A stretch of 64,000 nt of DNA from Tatumella punctata (GCF_039523735.1 NZ_BAAAFW010000012.1:62001-126000), one strand, 5' to 3'; numbered from the stretch's first letter, positions 35,402-44,295 are shown. Made by a program: numbers and translations. The notes: a model not told the origin generated them from the letters alone.

Positions 35402-36728
35402 ACATAAATATTTTGGCACTGACGGGATCCGTGGCAAAGTCGGAGAGGCACCGATCACCCCTGACTTTGTACTGAAACTGGGCTGGGCCGCCGGTAAAGT
35501 GCTGGCCCGCCATGGTTCAAAACAGATCATTATTGGTAAGGATACCCGTATTTCCGGTTATATGCTGGAGTCTGCCCTCGAGGCGGGACTGGCTGCTGCC
35601 GGTTTATCTGCCGCCTTTACCGGTCCGATGCCGACCCCGGCGATTGCCTACCTGACCCGCACTTTCCGTGCTGAGGCGGGGATTGTTATTTCGGCGTCTC
35701 ACAATCCTTTTTATGATAACGGTATTAAGTTCTTCTCTACGGAAGGGACTAAACTGCCGGATGATGTGGAAACGGCTATCGAACGGGAAATGGAAAAAAC
35801 CATTACCTGTGTGCCTTCTGCTGAACTGGGACGTGCCAGCCGAATCGTGGATGCTGCCGGCCGTTATATCGAGTTCTGTAAGGGCACTTTCCCCAGTGAA
35901 CTCAGCCTGAACGGGATGAAAATTGTCGTCGATTGTGCCAATGGCGCAACCTACCACATTGCGCCTAATGTGCTGCGCGAACTGGGCGCTGAGGTCATTA
36001 CCATCGCGGCTCAGCCGGACGGTATGAATATCAATAAAGAGTGCGGCGCGACGGATTTACGGCTATTACAGCAGAGAGTACTGGCTGAGCAGGCACATCT
36101 GGGGATCGCGTACGATGGCGATGGCGACCGGATTATGATGGTGGACCATGAGGGGAATAAGGTCGACGGTGACCAGATCCTCTACATCATCGCCCGTGAG
36201 AAGCTGCGCCAGGGGAATCTGCGGGGCGGGGTTGTCGGCACCCTGATGAGCAATATGGGGCTGGAGCTGGCCCTGAAGCAGCTGGGTATCCCGTTTGCCA
36301 GAGCGAAAGTGGGTGACCGTTATGTGCTGGAAAAATTACAGGAAAAAGGCTGGCAGTTAGGGGCCGAGAATTCAGGTCATGTGATTTTGCTGGATAAAAC
36401 CACCACCGGTGACGGGATTGTGGCAGGTTTGCAGGTACTGACAGCGATGGTCCGCAATCATATGACACTGCATGACTTGTGCAGCGGTATGAAATTACTG
36501 CCACAGATACTGGTCAATGTCCGCTTTAGCGGTGAAACGGATCCACTGTCCGGTAACGCAGTGACGCTGGCGACAGCTGAAGCTGAAGCAGCACTGGCAG
36601 GCCGTGGCCGCGTACTGTTACGCAAATCCGGGACTGAACCTCTGATCCGGGTCATGGTGGAAGGTGAAGATCAGCAGCAAGTGACGGCACTGGCAAATAA
36701 GATTGCCGATGCTGTAAAAGCTGGCTGA
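35394..36728 (+). CDS. glmM: Phosphoglucosamine mutase
   Basis: Interconverts glucosamine 6-phosphate and glucosamine 1-phosphate for UDP-GlcNAc synthesis. The active-site Ser102 is in VISASHNPFYDNG. The metal loop is AYDGDGDRIMMVD, sugar loop GAENSGHVILLD, and phosphate loop RKSGTEPLIRVMVEG. It has 444 residues (E. coli 445). The start overlaps the folP stop by eight bases, implying coupled translation. Confidence 0.97.
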   Translation: MSEHKYFGTDGIRGKVGEAPITPDFVLKLGWAAGKVLARHGSKQIIIGKDTRISGYMLESALEAGLAAAGLSAAFTGPMPTPAIAYLTRTFRAEAGIVISASHNPFYDNGIKFFSTEGTKLPDDVETAIEREMEKTITCVPSAELGRASRIVDAAGRYIEFCKGTFPSELSLNGMKIVVDCANGATYHIAPNVLRELGAEVITIAAQPDGMNINKECGATDLRLLQQRVLAEQAHLGIAYDGDGDRIMMVDHEGNKVDGDQILYIIAREKLRQGNLRGGVVGTLMSNMGLELALKQLGIPFARAKVGDRYVLEKLQEKGWQLGAENSGHVILLDKTTTGDGIVAGLQVLTAMVRNHMTLHDLCSGMKLLPQILVNVRFSGETDPLSGNAVTLATAEAEAALAGRGRVLLRKSGTEPLIRVMVEGEDQQQVTALANKIADAVKAG

Positions 36729-36791
36729 CGTTACCACGGTGCGAAGCGCCCGCCACTGTCCGGCGGCACAGCGGGCCCTCAGCCGGATAAC

Positions 36792-36851
36792 CGATGATCG
36801 TCATCGCAGGTGGCTGGCGATAAATGCAGCGCTGTGCTGGTTTTATCGCCA
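36792..36851. promoter_or_regulatory. Two hairpins in the glmM-secG gap
   Basis: A short perfect palindrome CGATGA/TCATCG (36792-36806) is followed by a larger hairpin, TGGCGATAAA (36815-36824) with TTTATCGCCA (36842-36851), whose loop contains a second stem CAGC/GCTG. They sit 64-123 bases after glmM and 144 before secG. No T run follows, so this is not an obvious terminator; role unknown. Confidence 0.45.
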
Positions 36852-36994
36852 AACGAGTGTGGCGGACAAAATTGCTCTTGCAGAGTCTGCGGCCATTGGT
36901 TAGTATTCAGACCCGCTTCTGATGGGTAGTGACTATCCGTCAGCGCCAGGTGAAGTTTTAACTGTACGGTAGCGTGCAAGGAAACAGGTTAATT

Positions 36995-37330
36995 ATGTAC
37001 GAAGCTCTTTTAGTTATTTTCCTTCTGATAGCAGTCAGCCTGGTAGGCATGGTTATGCTGCAGCAAGGTAAAGGCGCTGATATGGGAGCATCTTTTGGTG
37101 CTGGTGCGTCAGGAACATTGTTTGGTTCAACAGGGTCTGGTAACTTCATGACTCGTATGACCGGCATTCTGGCTGCGCTGTTCTTTATTATTAGTCTGAT
37201 CCTTGGCAACCTGAACACCAACAAAAGCGCGAAAGGAAGTGAGTGGGATAATCTGAGTGCACCTGTAAAGTCTGAACAGACTCAGCAGCCTGCAAAACCA
37301 GCAGCACCAGGCAGTGACATCCCGCAGTAA
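36995..37330 (+). CDS. secG: Protein translocase subunit SecG
   Basis: Small inner-membrane subunit of SecYEG. It has 111 residues with two membrane segments (about 3-22 and 53-71). The conserved loop LQQGKGADMGASFGAGAS and FGSTGSGNFMTRMT lies between them. The tail is hydrophilic (Ala, Pro and Gln-rich, ending GSDIPQ). The ATG at 36995 (MYEALLV) is used. It is followed 56 bases later by tRNA-Leu(GAG), as in E. coli. Confidence 0.96.
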   Translation: MYEALLVIFLLIAVSLVGMVMLQQGKGADMGASFGAGASGTLFGSTGSGNFMTRMTGILAALFFIISLILGNLNTNKSAKGSEWDNLSAPVKSEQTQQPAKPAAPGSDIPQ

Positions 37331-37386
37331 GCAGTTCAGCAGTAACCCTACTTTCGGCGAATGACTTCTCTATCGTCTTAAGCAGT

Positions 37387-37473
37387 ACCGAGGTGGTGGA
37401 ATTGGTAGACACGCTACCTTGAGGTGGTAGTGCCCAATTGGGCTTACGGGTTCAAGTCCCGTCCTCGGTACCA
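37387..37473 (+). tRNA. leuU: tRNA-Leu(GAG)
   Basis: An 87-base class II tRNA with encoded CCA. Acceptor arms ACCGAGG / CCTCGGT, D-arm with TTGGTAGAC, anticodon loop CTTGAGG giving anticodon GAG, long variable arm, and T-arm GGGTTCAAGTCCC. Near-identical to E. coli leuU, which also follows secG. Confidence 0.97.
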
Positions 37474-37485
37474 ATTCTTTATAAC

Positions 37486-37514
37486 TTGCTTTTTAAGCAT
37501 GTTCGGCGTAAAAT
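37486..37514 (+). promoter_or_regulatory. Promoter for the initiator tRNA and rimP-nusA-infB operon
   Basis: TTGCTT (37486-37491) and TAAAAT (37509-37514) with an ideal 17-base spacer, 16 bases before the tRNA-fMet 5' end. E. coli transcribes metY and nusA-infB from the equivalent position. Confidence 0.7.
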
Positions 37515-37530
37515 TCGCCACGTTTTCGGA

Positions 37531-37607
<77 letters not shown>

Positions 37608-37624
37608 CTTTCCCTTAGAGTTAT

Positions 37625-37669
37625 TTTTCAAAATGTCTGCAGGTAACTGCAATCACCTGGTTTTGAAAA
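37625..37669. other. Two-tier inverted repeat after the initiator tRNA
   Basis: TTTTCAAAA (37625-37633) pairs perfectly with TTTTGAAAA (37661-37669). Inside, CAGGT (37640-37644) pairs with ACCTG (37655-37659). It begins 18 bases after the tRNA end and precedes a terminator-like hairpin, so it may be an RNA-processing structure. Function unknown. Confidence 0.4.
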
Positions 37670-37725
37670 GAATTCTTTTGGTATGTGCTTTGTCGTATCA
37701 CGGCAGACACAGGGTCCAGTGATAA

Positions 37726-37751
37726 AAAGCCCCGAATTTTCGGGGTTTTTT
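37726..37751 (+). terminator. Terminator-like hairpin between tRNA-fMet and rimP
   Basis: A-rich 5' side, stem CCCCGA / TCGGGG with a four-base loop, then TTTTTTA. It probably attenuates or partly ends the tRNA transcript before rimP-nusA-infB, as leader terminators do in this operon in E. coli. Confidence 0.8.
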
Positions 37752-37809
37752 ATTATCAGGTAATAGCAATTTTGGGCGTTAGCCCTTTTTTTATGTCTTG
37801 GGGGTGGGC

Positions 37810-38262
37810 TTGTCCACATTAGAGCAAAAATTAACTGAGTTAGTCACCGCTCCGGTAGAAGCGCTTGGCTACGAACTGGTCGGCATTGAGTTCGTTCGCG
37901 GCCGTGTATCGACACTGCGTATCTATATTGATAGTGAGAATGGCATCAACGTTGATGATTGTGCTGATGTCAGCCGCCAGGTCAGTGCAGTAATGGATGT
38001 CGAAGATCCGGTCACCGTTGCTTATAATCTTGAAGTTTCATCACCTGGTCTTGAAAGACCGTTGTTTAACGCAGCACACTATCAGCGTTTTACCGGAGAT
38101 GAGGTAAGTCTGGTGTTGCGGATTGCGGTGCAGAACCGCCGTAAGTGGCAGGGCATCATTAAAGCCGTAGAAGGTGAAATGGTGACCGTGACCGTCGAGG
38201 GTAATGATGAAGTGTTCGCGCTGAGTAATATTCAGAAAGCGAATCTGGTCCCCCATTTTTAA
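37810..38262 (+). CDS. rimP: Ribosome maturation factor RimP
   Basis: Needed for assembly of the 30S subunit. The TTG at 37810 gives 150 residues (MSTLEQKL...), the E. coli length, with a G-rich ribosome site overlapping 37801-37807. GTG at 37804 (MGLSTLEQ) is an alternative. Family blocks: GYELVGIEFVRG, INVDDCADVSRQVSAVMDVED, NLEVSSPGLERPLF and KAVEGEMVTVTVEG. First coding gene of rimP-nusA-infB-rbfA-truB. Confidence 0.94.
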   Translation: MSTLEQKLTELVTAPVEALGYELVGIEFVRGRVSTLRIYIDSENGINVDDCADVSRQVSAVMDVEDPVTVAYNLEVSSPGLERPLFNAAHYQRFTGDEVSLVLRIAVQNRRKWQGIIKAVEGEMVTVTVEGNDEVFALSNIQKANLVPHF

Positions 38263-38286
38263 ACGTCCGGATTGAGGCTAACCAGG

Positions 38287-39792
38287 ATGAACAAAGAAAT
38301 CTTAGCTGTTGTAGAAGCCGTTTCTAACGAGAAATCCCTGCCGCGCGAAAAAATTTTTGAAGCGCTGGAAAGTGCGCTTGCAACGGCAACAAAGAAAAAA
38401 TACGAACAGGAAATCGATGTTCGTGTTTGTATTGATCGTAAAAGTGGTGACTTTGATACCTTCCGTCGTTGGCTGATTGTTGATGAAGTGACGCTGCCAA
38501 CCCGTGAAATCACGCTGGAGGCGGCTCAGTTTGAAGATGAGAACCTTACTCTCGGCGAGTTCGTGGAAGATCAGATCGAATCTGTGGTTTTCGACCGTAT
38601 CACCACCCAGACAGCGAAACAGGTTATCGTCCAGAAAGTTCGCGAAGCCGAACGTGCGATGGTGGTTGATCAGTTCCGTGAGCAGGAAGGCGAAATCATT
38701 ACCGGTGTGGTAAAAAAAGTTAACCGTGACAGCATCTCTCTGGAAGTGCGTCCGACCGACGGTTCTGCCACCAGTGCTGAAGCAGTGATCCTCCGTGAAG
38801 ATATGCTGCCACGTGAAAACTTCCGCCCGGGCGACCGTATCCGCGGTATTCTTTATGCGGTGCGTCCTGAAGCCCGTGGAGCGCAGCTGTTTGTCAGCCG
38901 CTCTAAGCCTGAAATGCTGAAAGAGTTATTCCGCATTGAAGTGCCGGAAATCGGTGAAGAAGTTATCGAACTTAAAGGCGCGGCCCGTGATCCGGGATCA
39001 CGTGCTAAAATTGCTGTAAAAACCAATGACAAACGTATCGATCCCGTAGGTGCCTGTGTAGGTATGCGTGGTGCTCGTGTACAGGCCGTTTCCAGTGAAC
39101 TGGGCGGTGAGCGTATCGATATTGTGCTGTGGGATGATAATCCGGCACAGTTTGTGATTAATGCCATGGCACCTGCTGATGTCGCATCCATTGTGGTGGA
39201 TGAAGACAATCACACCATGGATATCGCTGTTGAAGCCGGAAATCTGGCTCAGGCGATCGGCCGTAATGGCCAAAACGTACGTTTAGCCTCTCAGCTGAGT
39301 GGCTGGGAACTGAACGTAATGACGGTTGATGACCTGCAGGCGAAGCATCAGGCAGAAGCTCATGCAGCCATCGATATGTTTACGAAATACCTCGATATTG
39401 ACGAGGAATTCGCTACTGTACTGGTAGAAGAAGGGTTCTCGACTCTCGAAGAACTGGCCTATGTGCCGGTCGATGAGCTGCTGGAAATTGACGGGCTCGA
39501 AGAAGAGATGGTAGAGGCTCTGCGTGAACGAGCTAAAAATGCGTTGACCACCCTGGCGTTGGCAAAAGAAGAAAGTCTGGGTAACCAGAAACCTGCAGAT
39601 GATTTACTGGCTCTGCAGGGAATGGATAAAGACCTGGCCTATCGTCTGGCTGCTAAAGGCGTCAGCACTCTGGAAGAATTAGCTGAACAGGGTATTGATG
39701 ACCTCACAGATATTGAAGAGCTTTCTGCAGAGAAAGCCGGCGAGCTGATTATGGCTGCACGTAATATCTGCTGGTTTGGCGGTGACGCATAA
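38287..39792 (+). CDS. nusA: Transcription termination/antitermination factor NusA
   Basis: RNA polymerase-associated factor acting in pausing, termination and antitermination. Domains: N-terminal polymerase-binding (1-135), S1 (about 136-205), two KH domains (about 210-345; VGACVGMRGARV and IGRNGQNVRLAS), and two acidic C-terminal repeats (after 350). It has 501 residues against 495. The S1 domain carries an insertion of about six residues (RPTDGSATSAE where E. coli has GNNAE). The ATG at 38287 (MNKEILAVVE) follows a CCAGG ribosome site. Confidence 0.97.
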   Translation: MNKEILAVVEAVSNEKSLPREKIFEALESALATATKKKYEQEIDVRVCIDRKSGDFDTFRRWLIVDEVTLPTREITLEAAQFEDENLTLGEFVEDQIESVVFDRITTQTAKQVIVQKVREAERAMVVDQFREQEGEIITGVVKKVNRDSISLEVRPTDGSATSAEAVILREDMLPRENFRPGDRIRGILYAVRPEARGAQLFVSRSKPEMLKELFRIEVPEIGEEVIELKGAARDPGSRAKIAVKTNDKRIDPVGACVGMRGARVQAVSSELGGERIDIVLWDDNPAQFVINAMAPADVASIVVDEDNHTMDIAVEAGNLAQAIGRNGQNVRLASQLSGWELNVMTVDDLQAKHQAEAHAAIDMFTKYLDIDEEFATVLVEEGFSTLEELAYVPVDELLEIDGLEEEMVEALRERAKNALTTLALAKEESLGNQKPADDLLALQGMDKDLAYRLAAKGVSTLEELAEQGIDDLTDIEELSAEKAGELIMAARNICWFGGDA

Positions 39793-39810
39793 CTAACAGG
39801 AAGGAACAGC

Positions 39811-42507
39811 ATGACTGATGTAACTGTAAAATCGCTGGCTGCAGAAATTGAAACTCCTGTTGATCGTCTGGTACAGCAACTGGCTGATGCAGGCATCACT
39901 AAGTCTGAAAACGACTCTGTGACTGAACAGGAAAAACAAAGTTTACTGTCATACCTGAACCGTGAGCACGGTACTACGGATTCAGGTAAACTCACTTTGC
40001 AACGTAAAACACGCAGTACCTTGAATATTCCCGGCACCGGGGGTAAAAGTAAATCTGTGCAAATTGAAGTCCGCAAAAAGCGTACCTATGTGAAAGATGA
40101 TGCCGAGGCGGAACGCCAGGCAGAAGCTGAAGCACAGGCACAGCGTGAAGCGGAAGAGGCAGCACGCCGTGAGGCAGAAGAAAAAGCCAGACGCGTTGCT
40201 GAAGAACAAGCGAAACGTGAAGCCGAAGATAAAGCTAAGCGTGAGGCAGAAGAAAAAGCCAGACGTGAAGCTGCGGAAACAAAAACTGTGACGAATCAAC
40301 AAAAGAACGATATGACCCAGGCAGCACCATCAGAAAAAGCCCGTCGCGAAGCGGAAGCCGCTGAACTTAAGCGTAAAACCGAAGAAGAAGCACGCCGTAA
40401 GCTGGAAGCAGAAGCAAAGCGTGTTGCTGAAGAAGCCCGTAAACTGGCTGAAGAGAAAGGCGAAGAGTGGCAGAAGCCGGTGGAAACCGAAGACGCTTCT
40501 GACTACCACGTGACTACATCAACTCACGCCCGTCAGGCTGAAGACGAGAACGATCGTCAGGTTGAAGGTGGCCGTGGCCGTACCCGCACTGCGACCAAAA
40601 GCCCGCGTGCAAAGAAAAGTAACAAACACTCTGAAGCGAAAACTGACCGTGAAGAAGCACGTGCAGCTGTTCGCGGCGGTAAAGGCGGTAAACATCGTAA
40701 GGGCAGCGCTCTGCAGCAAGGCTTTAACAAGCCGGCGCAGGTGGTTAACCGTGATGTAGTGATCGGTGAAACGGTGACAGTCGCTGAACTGGCGAACAAA
40801 ATGGCAGTGAAAGGTTCTCAGGTCATCAAAGTAATGATGAAACTGGGTGCCATGGCGACCATCAACCAGGTTATCGATCAGGAAACTGCTCAGCTGGTTG
40901 CCGAAGAAATGGGTCACAAAGTGATCCTGCGTCGTGAAAACGAGCTGGAAGAAGCGGTAATGAGTGACCGTGATATCGGCGGACATACAGAAGCTGAATC
41001 ACGTGCGCCGGTGGTAACTATCATGGGTCACGTTGACCACGGTAAAACCTCGCTGCTGGATTATATCCGTTCTGCAAAAATTGCTTCCGGTGAAGCCGGT
41101 GGTATTACCCAGCATATCGGTGCTTACCACGTTGAAACCGGTAACGGCATGATCACTTTCCTGGATACTCCTGGCCACGCCGCGTTTACCGCAATGCGTG
41201 CCCGTGGTGCTCAGGCAACGGATATCGTTATCCTGGTAGTCGCAGCGGATGATGGTGTGATGCCTCAGACCGTAGAAGCTATCCAGCATGCTAAAGCGGC
41301 CAATGTACCGGTGGTGGTTGCAGTTAACAAAATCGATAAACCAGATTCTGATCCGGATCGGGTTAAAAATGAACTGACCCAGTACGGAATTATTCCGGAA
41401 GAGTGGGGCGGCGAAAACATGTTCGTCAATGTCTCTGCGAAAGCAGGTACCGGTGTTGATGACCTGTTACAGGCAATCCTGCTGCAGGCAGAAGTTCTGG
41501 AACTGAGAGCGGTACGCAGTGGTATGGCAAGCGGTGTGGTTATCGAATCCTTCCTTGATAAAGGCCGTGGTCCGGTTGCTACCGTACTGGTACGTGCCGG
41601 TACCCTGAACAAAGGCGATATCGTCCTTTGTGGCTTCGAATATGGCCGTGTCCGTGCGATGCGTAACGAACTGGGACGGGAAGTTCTGGAAGCCGGTCCG
41701 TCAATCCCGGTCGAAATTCTCGGTCTGTCAGGTGTACCTGCTGCCGGTGATGAAGCGACTGTGGTACGTGATGAGAAGAAAGCACGCGAAGTTGCTCTGT
41801 ATCGTCAGGGTAAATTCCGTGAAGTTAAACTGGCTCGTCAGCAGAAATCTAAACTGGAAAACATGTTTGCTAACATGACAGAAGGTGACGTTTCTGAACT
41901 GAATATCGTACTGAAGGCAGACGTACAGGGCTCGGTTGAAGCTATTTCAGATTCATTACTGAAACTGTCTACCGATGAAGTTAAAGTGAAAATTGTCGGT
42001 TCCGGTGTCGGTGGTATTACCGAAACTGATGCCACTCTGGCAGCGGCATCTAATGCTATCGTGCTGGGCTTTAACGTTCGTGCTGATGCATCAGCGCGCC
42101 GTGTTATTGAAGCTGAAAGCCTGGATCTGCGTTACTACTCGGTTATCTATAACCTGATCGACGAAGTAAAAGCAGCAATGAGCGGTATGCTGGCACCGGA
42201 ATACAAACAGCAGATCATTGGTCTGGCTGAAGTCCGTGATGTATTTAAATCACCGAAATTTGGTGCCATTGCCGGTTGTATGGTTACTGAAGGTGTGGTT
42301 AAACGTCATAATCCTATCCGTGTCCTGCGTGAGAACGTGGTTATTTATGAAGGCGAGCTGGAATCTCTGCGCCGCTTCAAAGATGACGTCAACGAAGTCC
42401 GTAATGGTATGGAATGTGGTATCGGTGTGAAGAACTATAATGATGTTCGCGCCGGCGATTCTATCGAAGTGTTTGAAGTTATTGAAATCAAACGTACTAT
42501 CGATTAA
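39811..42507 (+). CDS. infB: Translation initiation factor IF-2
   Basis: GTPase that places initiator tRNA on the 30S subunit. It has 898 residues (E. coli 890). N-terminal subdomain (1-50), long charged Ala/Glu/Arg/Lys-rich helical segment (about 95-230), a basic linker (GRGRTRTATKSPRAKK), then G domain with GHVDHGKTS, DTPGHA and NKIDKP, and domains for fMet-tRNA binding ending VIEIKRTID. A GTG codon at V160 (40288) and ATG at M168 (40312) match the places where E. coli starts the shorter IF2-2 and IF2-3 forms. It is 18 bases after nusA. Confidence 0.98.
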   Translation: MTDVTVKSLAAEIETPVDRLVQQLADAGITKSENDSVTEQEKQSLLSYLNREHGTTDSGKLTLQRKTRSTLNIPGTGGKSKSVQIEVRKKRTYVKDDAEAERQAEAEAQAQREAEEAARREAEEKARRVAEEQAKREAEDKAKREAEEKARREAAETKTVTNQQKNDMTQAAPSEKARREAEAAELKRKTEEEARRKLEAEAKRVAEEARKLAEEKGEEWQKPVETEDASDYHVTTSTHARQAEDENDRQVEGGRGRTRTATKSPRAKKSNKHSEAKTDREEARAAVRGGKGGKHRKGSALQQGFNKPAQVVNRDVVIGETVTVAELANKMAVKGSQVIKVMMKLGAMATINQVIDQETAQLVAEEMGHKVILRRENELEEAVMSDRDIGGHTEAESRAPVVTIMGHVDHGKTSLLDYIRSAKIASGEAGGITQHIGAYHVETGNGMITFLDTPGHAAFTAMRARGAQATDIVILVVAADDGVMPQTVEAIQHAKAANVPVVVAVNKIDKPDSDPDRVKNELTQYGIIPEEWGGENMFVNVSAKAGTGVDDLLQAILLQAEVLELRAVRSGMASGVVIESFLDKGRGPVATVLVRAGTLNKGDIVLCGFEYGRVRAMRNELGREVLEAGPSIPVEILGLSGVPAAGDEATVVRDEKKAREVALYRQGKFREVKLARQQKSKLENMFANMTEGDVSELNIVLKADVQGSVEAISDSLLKLSTDEVKVKIVGSGVGGITETDATLAAASNAIVLGFNVRADASARRVIEAESLDLRYYSVIYNLIDEVKAAMSGMLAPEYKQQIIGLAEVRDVFKSPKFGAIAGCMVTEGVVKRHNPIRVLRENVVIYEGELESLRRFKDDVNEVRNGMECGIGVKNYNDVRAGDSIEVFEVIEIKRTID

Positions 42508-42530
42508 TCGTTACCAGGTTATGACTATTT

Positions 42531-42549
42531 GGGAGGCCGCTGGCCTCCC
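42531..42549 (+). promoter_or_regulatory. Intra-operon hairpin between infB and rbfA
   Basis: Perfect stem GGGAGGCC / GGCCTCCC with a three-base loop, 24 bases after the infB stop and 25 before rbfA. No T run follows, so readthrough is expected; it may be a processing or stability element. Confidence 0.55.
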
Positions 42550-42573
42550 GAATTATTTGAAAGGAGCAAAAAG

Positions 42574-42978
42574 ATGGCAAAAGAATTCGGTCGTTCTCAG
42601 CGTGTTGCTCAGGAATTGCAAAAAGAAATTGCCCTGATTATTCAGCGCGAAATCAAAGATCCCCGTCTCGGTATGATGGTAACCGTATCCAGTGTCGAAG
42701 TGTCACGCGACCTGGCCTATGCCAAAGTATTTGTCACATTCCTGAATGATAAAGACGAAGATGCAGTAAAAGCAGGGGTTAAAGCATTACAGGATGCTTC
42801 CGGCTTTATCCGTACTCTGCTGGGTAAAGCGATGCGCTTGCGTATTGTCCCGGAACTGACGTTTTTCTATGATAATTCCCTGGTCGAAGGTATGCGTATG
42901 TCTAACCTGGTATCCAATGTAGTTAAGCGGGATAACGAACGTCGCGGCGATAAGCCTGAAGAGCACGAGGAGGACTGA
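42574..42978 (+). CDS. rbfA: 30S ribosome-binding factor RbfA
   Basis: KH-fold cold-shock protein required for late 16S rRNA processing. It has 134 residues (E. coli 133): MAKEFGRSQRVAQELQKEIALI, DPRLGMMVTVSSVEVSRDLAYAKVFV read in two parts, and an acidic Glu/Asp tail. The ATG at 42574 follows an AAAGGAG ribosome site; the longer frame runs through the hairpin at 42531. The stop overlaps truB as TGATG. Confidence 0.96.
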   Translation: MAKEFGRSQRVAQELQKEIALIIQREIKDPRLGMMVTVSSVEVSRDLAYAKVFVTFLNDKDEDAVKAGVKALQDASGFIRTLLGKAMRLRIVPELTFFYDNSLVEGMRMSNLVSNVVKRDNERRGDKPEEHEED

Positions 42979-43919
42979 TGGGACGTCCCCGTCGCCGTGG
43001 GCGTGATATCCACGGGGTATTACTGCTGGATAAGCCCACGGGTATATCCTCCAATGATTTGCTGCAAAAAGTAAAACGTATTTATAACGCGAACAGGGCC
43101 GGCCATACGGGCGCGCTGGATCCGCTGGCAACGGGCATGCTGCCCATTTGCCTCGGTGAAGCGACCAAATTTTCCCGTTACCTGCTCGACTCTGATAAAC
43201 GTTACCGTGTTATCGCCCGGCTCGGCCAGCGTACCGATACCTCCGATGCGGATGGTAATGTGGTTGAAGAACGTCCGGTCCGTTTTACTGCCGCTGAGCT
43301 TGCTCAGGCGCTGGACAGTTTTCGCGGGCAAACCCTGCAAGTGCCTTCTATGTTTTCGGCACTGAAACATCAGGGACGCCCGTTATATGAATATGCCCGT
43401 CAGGGTATCACTGTTGAACGGGAACCCCGGCCGATCACTGTCCATGAGTTACAGTTTATCCGTCATCAGGATGATGAACTGGAGCTGGAAATTCATTGTT
43501 CAAAAGGCACCTATATCCGGACCATTATTGATGATCTGGGTGAAAAGCTTGGCTGCGGTGCTCATGTCACCATGCTGCGCCGTGTACAGGTCGCCCGTTA
43601 TCCGATGGATAAAATGGTCACCCTGGAGCAGTTACAAACACTGGCCGCGCCGGACCCACAGGGACACACCGATCTGGCGGCCCTGGATGCGTTACTGATG
43701 CCAATGGACAGCCCTGCGGAAGACTATCCGCTGGTGAATTTGCCGGAATCCGTCAGTCACTGGTTTAAACTCGGTCAGCCGGTACAAATTGCCGGTGCGC
43801 CAGCCAATGGCCTGGTGCGCGTCAGTGAAGGCGACAGTCAGAAGTTTATCGGTATGGCAGAAATCGACGATCAGGGGCGTGTTGCACCGCGCCGACTGGT
43901 GGTTGAATATTTCGACTGA
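42978..43919 (+). CDS. truB: tRNA pseudouridine(55) synthase TruB
   Basis: Makes pseudouridine 55 in the T loop of tRNAs. Catalytic Asp48 is in HTGALDPLATGMLP. Other blocks: LDKPTGISSND, YRVIARLGQRTDTSDADG, PSMFSALKHQG, and KGTYIRTIIDDLG. A PUA-like C-terminal domain ends the protein. It has 313 residues (E. coli 314). It overlaps rbfA by one base and is the last gene of the nusA operon before the rpsO promoter. Confidence 0.97.
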   Translation: MGRPRRRGRDIHGVLLLDKPTGISSNDLLQKVKRIYNANRAGHTGALDPLATGMLPICLGEATKFSRYLLDSDKRYRVIARLGQRTDTSDADGNVVEERPVRFTAAELAQALDSFRGQTLQVPSMFSALKHQGRPLYEYARQGITVEREPRPITVHELQFIRHQDDELELEIHCSKGTYIRTIIDDLGEKLGCGAHVTMLRRVQVARYPMDKMVTLEQLQTLAAPDPQGHTDLAALDALLMPMDSPAEDYPLVNLPESVSHWFKLGQPVQIAGAPANGLVRVSEGDSQKFIGMAEIDDQGRVAPRRLVVEYFD

Positions 43920-43924
43920 GTTAT

Positions 43925-43953
43925 TTGCACTCATGTCGGCCGCAGAGTAGAAT
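43925..43953 (+). promoter_or_regulatory. Promoter for rpsO
   Basis: TTGCAC (43925-43930) and TAGAAT (43948-43953) with a 17-base spacer, about 70 bases before the rpsO start. It follows the truB stop directly. Confidence 0.65.
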
Positions 43954-44025
43954 GACGCGGCTTTAAAGTGGGGAGCTGAATTAGAGATCGGCAACCTGAA
44001 ATCAACACATATATTGGAGTTTATT

Positions 44026-44295
44026 ATGTCTCTAAGCGTAGAAGCTAAAGCAGAGATCGTTGCTAAATTCGGTCGTGGTACCAATGACAGTGGTTCAACT
44101 GAAGTTCAGGTTGCTCTGCTGACTGCACAGATTAACCACCTGCAGGGTCACTTTTCTGAGCACAAAAAAGACCACCACAGCCGTCGCGGTCTGCTGCGTA
44201 TGGTTTCCCAGCGTCGTAAGCTGCTGGATTACCTGAAGCGTAAAGATGTTGCACGTTACTCGAGCCTGATCGAAGCTCTGGGTCTGCGTCGCTAA
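44026..44295 (+). CDS. rpsO: Ribosomal protein S15 (uS15)
   Basis: Primary 16S rRNA-binding protein that organises the central domain of the 30S subunit. It has 89 residues, with TEVQVALLTAQINHLQGHF, HKKDHHSRRGLLRMVSQRRK and YLKRKDVARY all conserved. The ATG at 44026 follows a TTGGAG ribosome site. In E. coli S15 represses its own translation by binding a pseudoknot here; the leader is about 70 bases, but I did not model a fold. It is followed by a terminator and pnp. Confidence 0.98.
   Translation: MSLSVEAKAEIVAKFGRGTNDSGSTEVQVALLTAQINHLQGHFSEHKKDHHSRRGLLRMVSQRRKLLDYLKRKDVARYSSLIEALGLRR

Noticed and set aside
40519..40986. A 155-codon antisense frame in infB
   Set aside because: Mirror of the Lys/Glu/Ala-rich linker and G-domain start of IF-2; no promoter or ribosome site and no known pattern.
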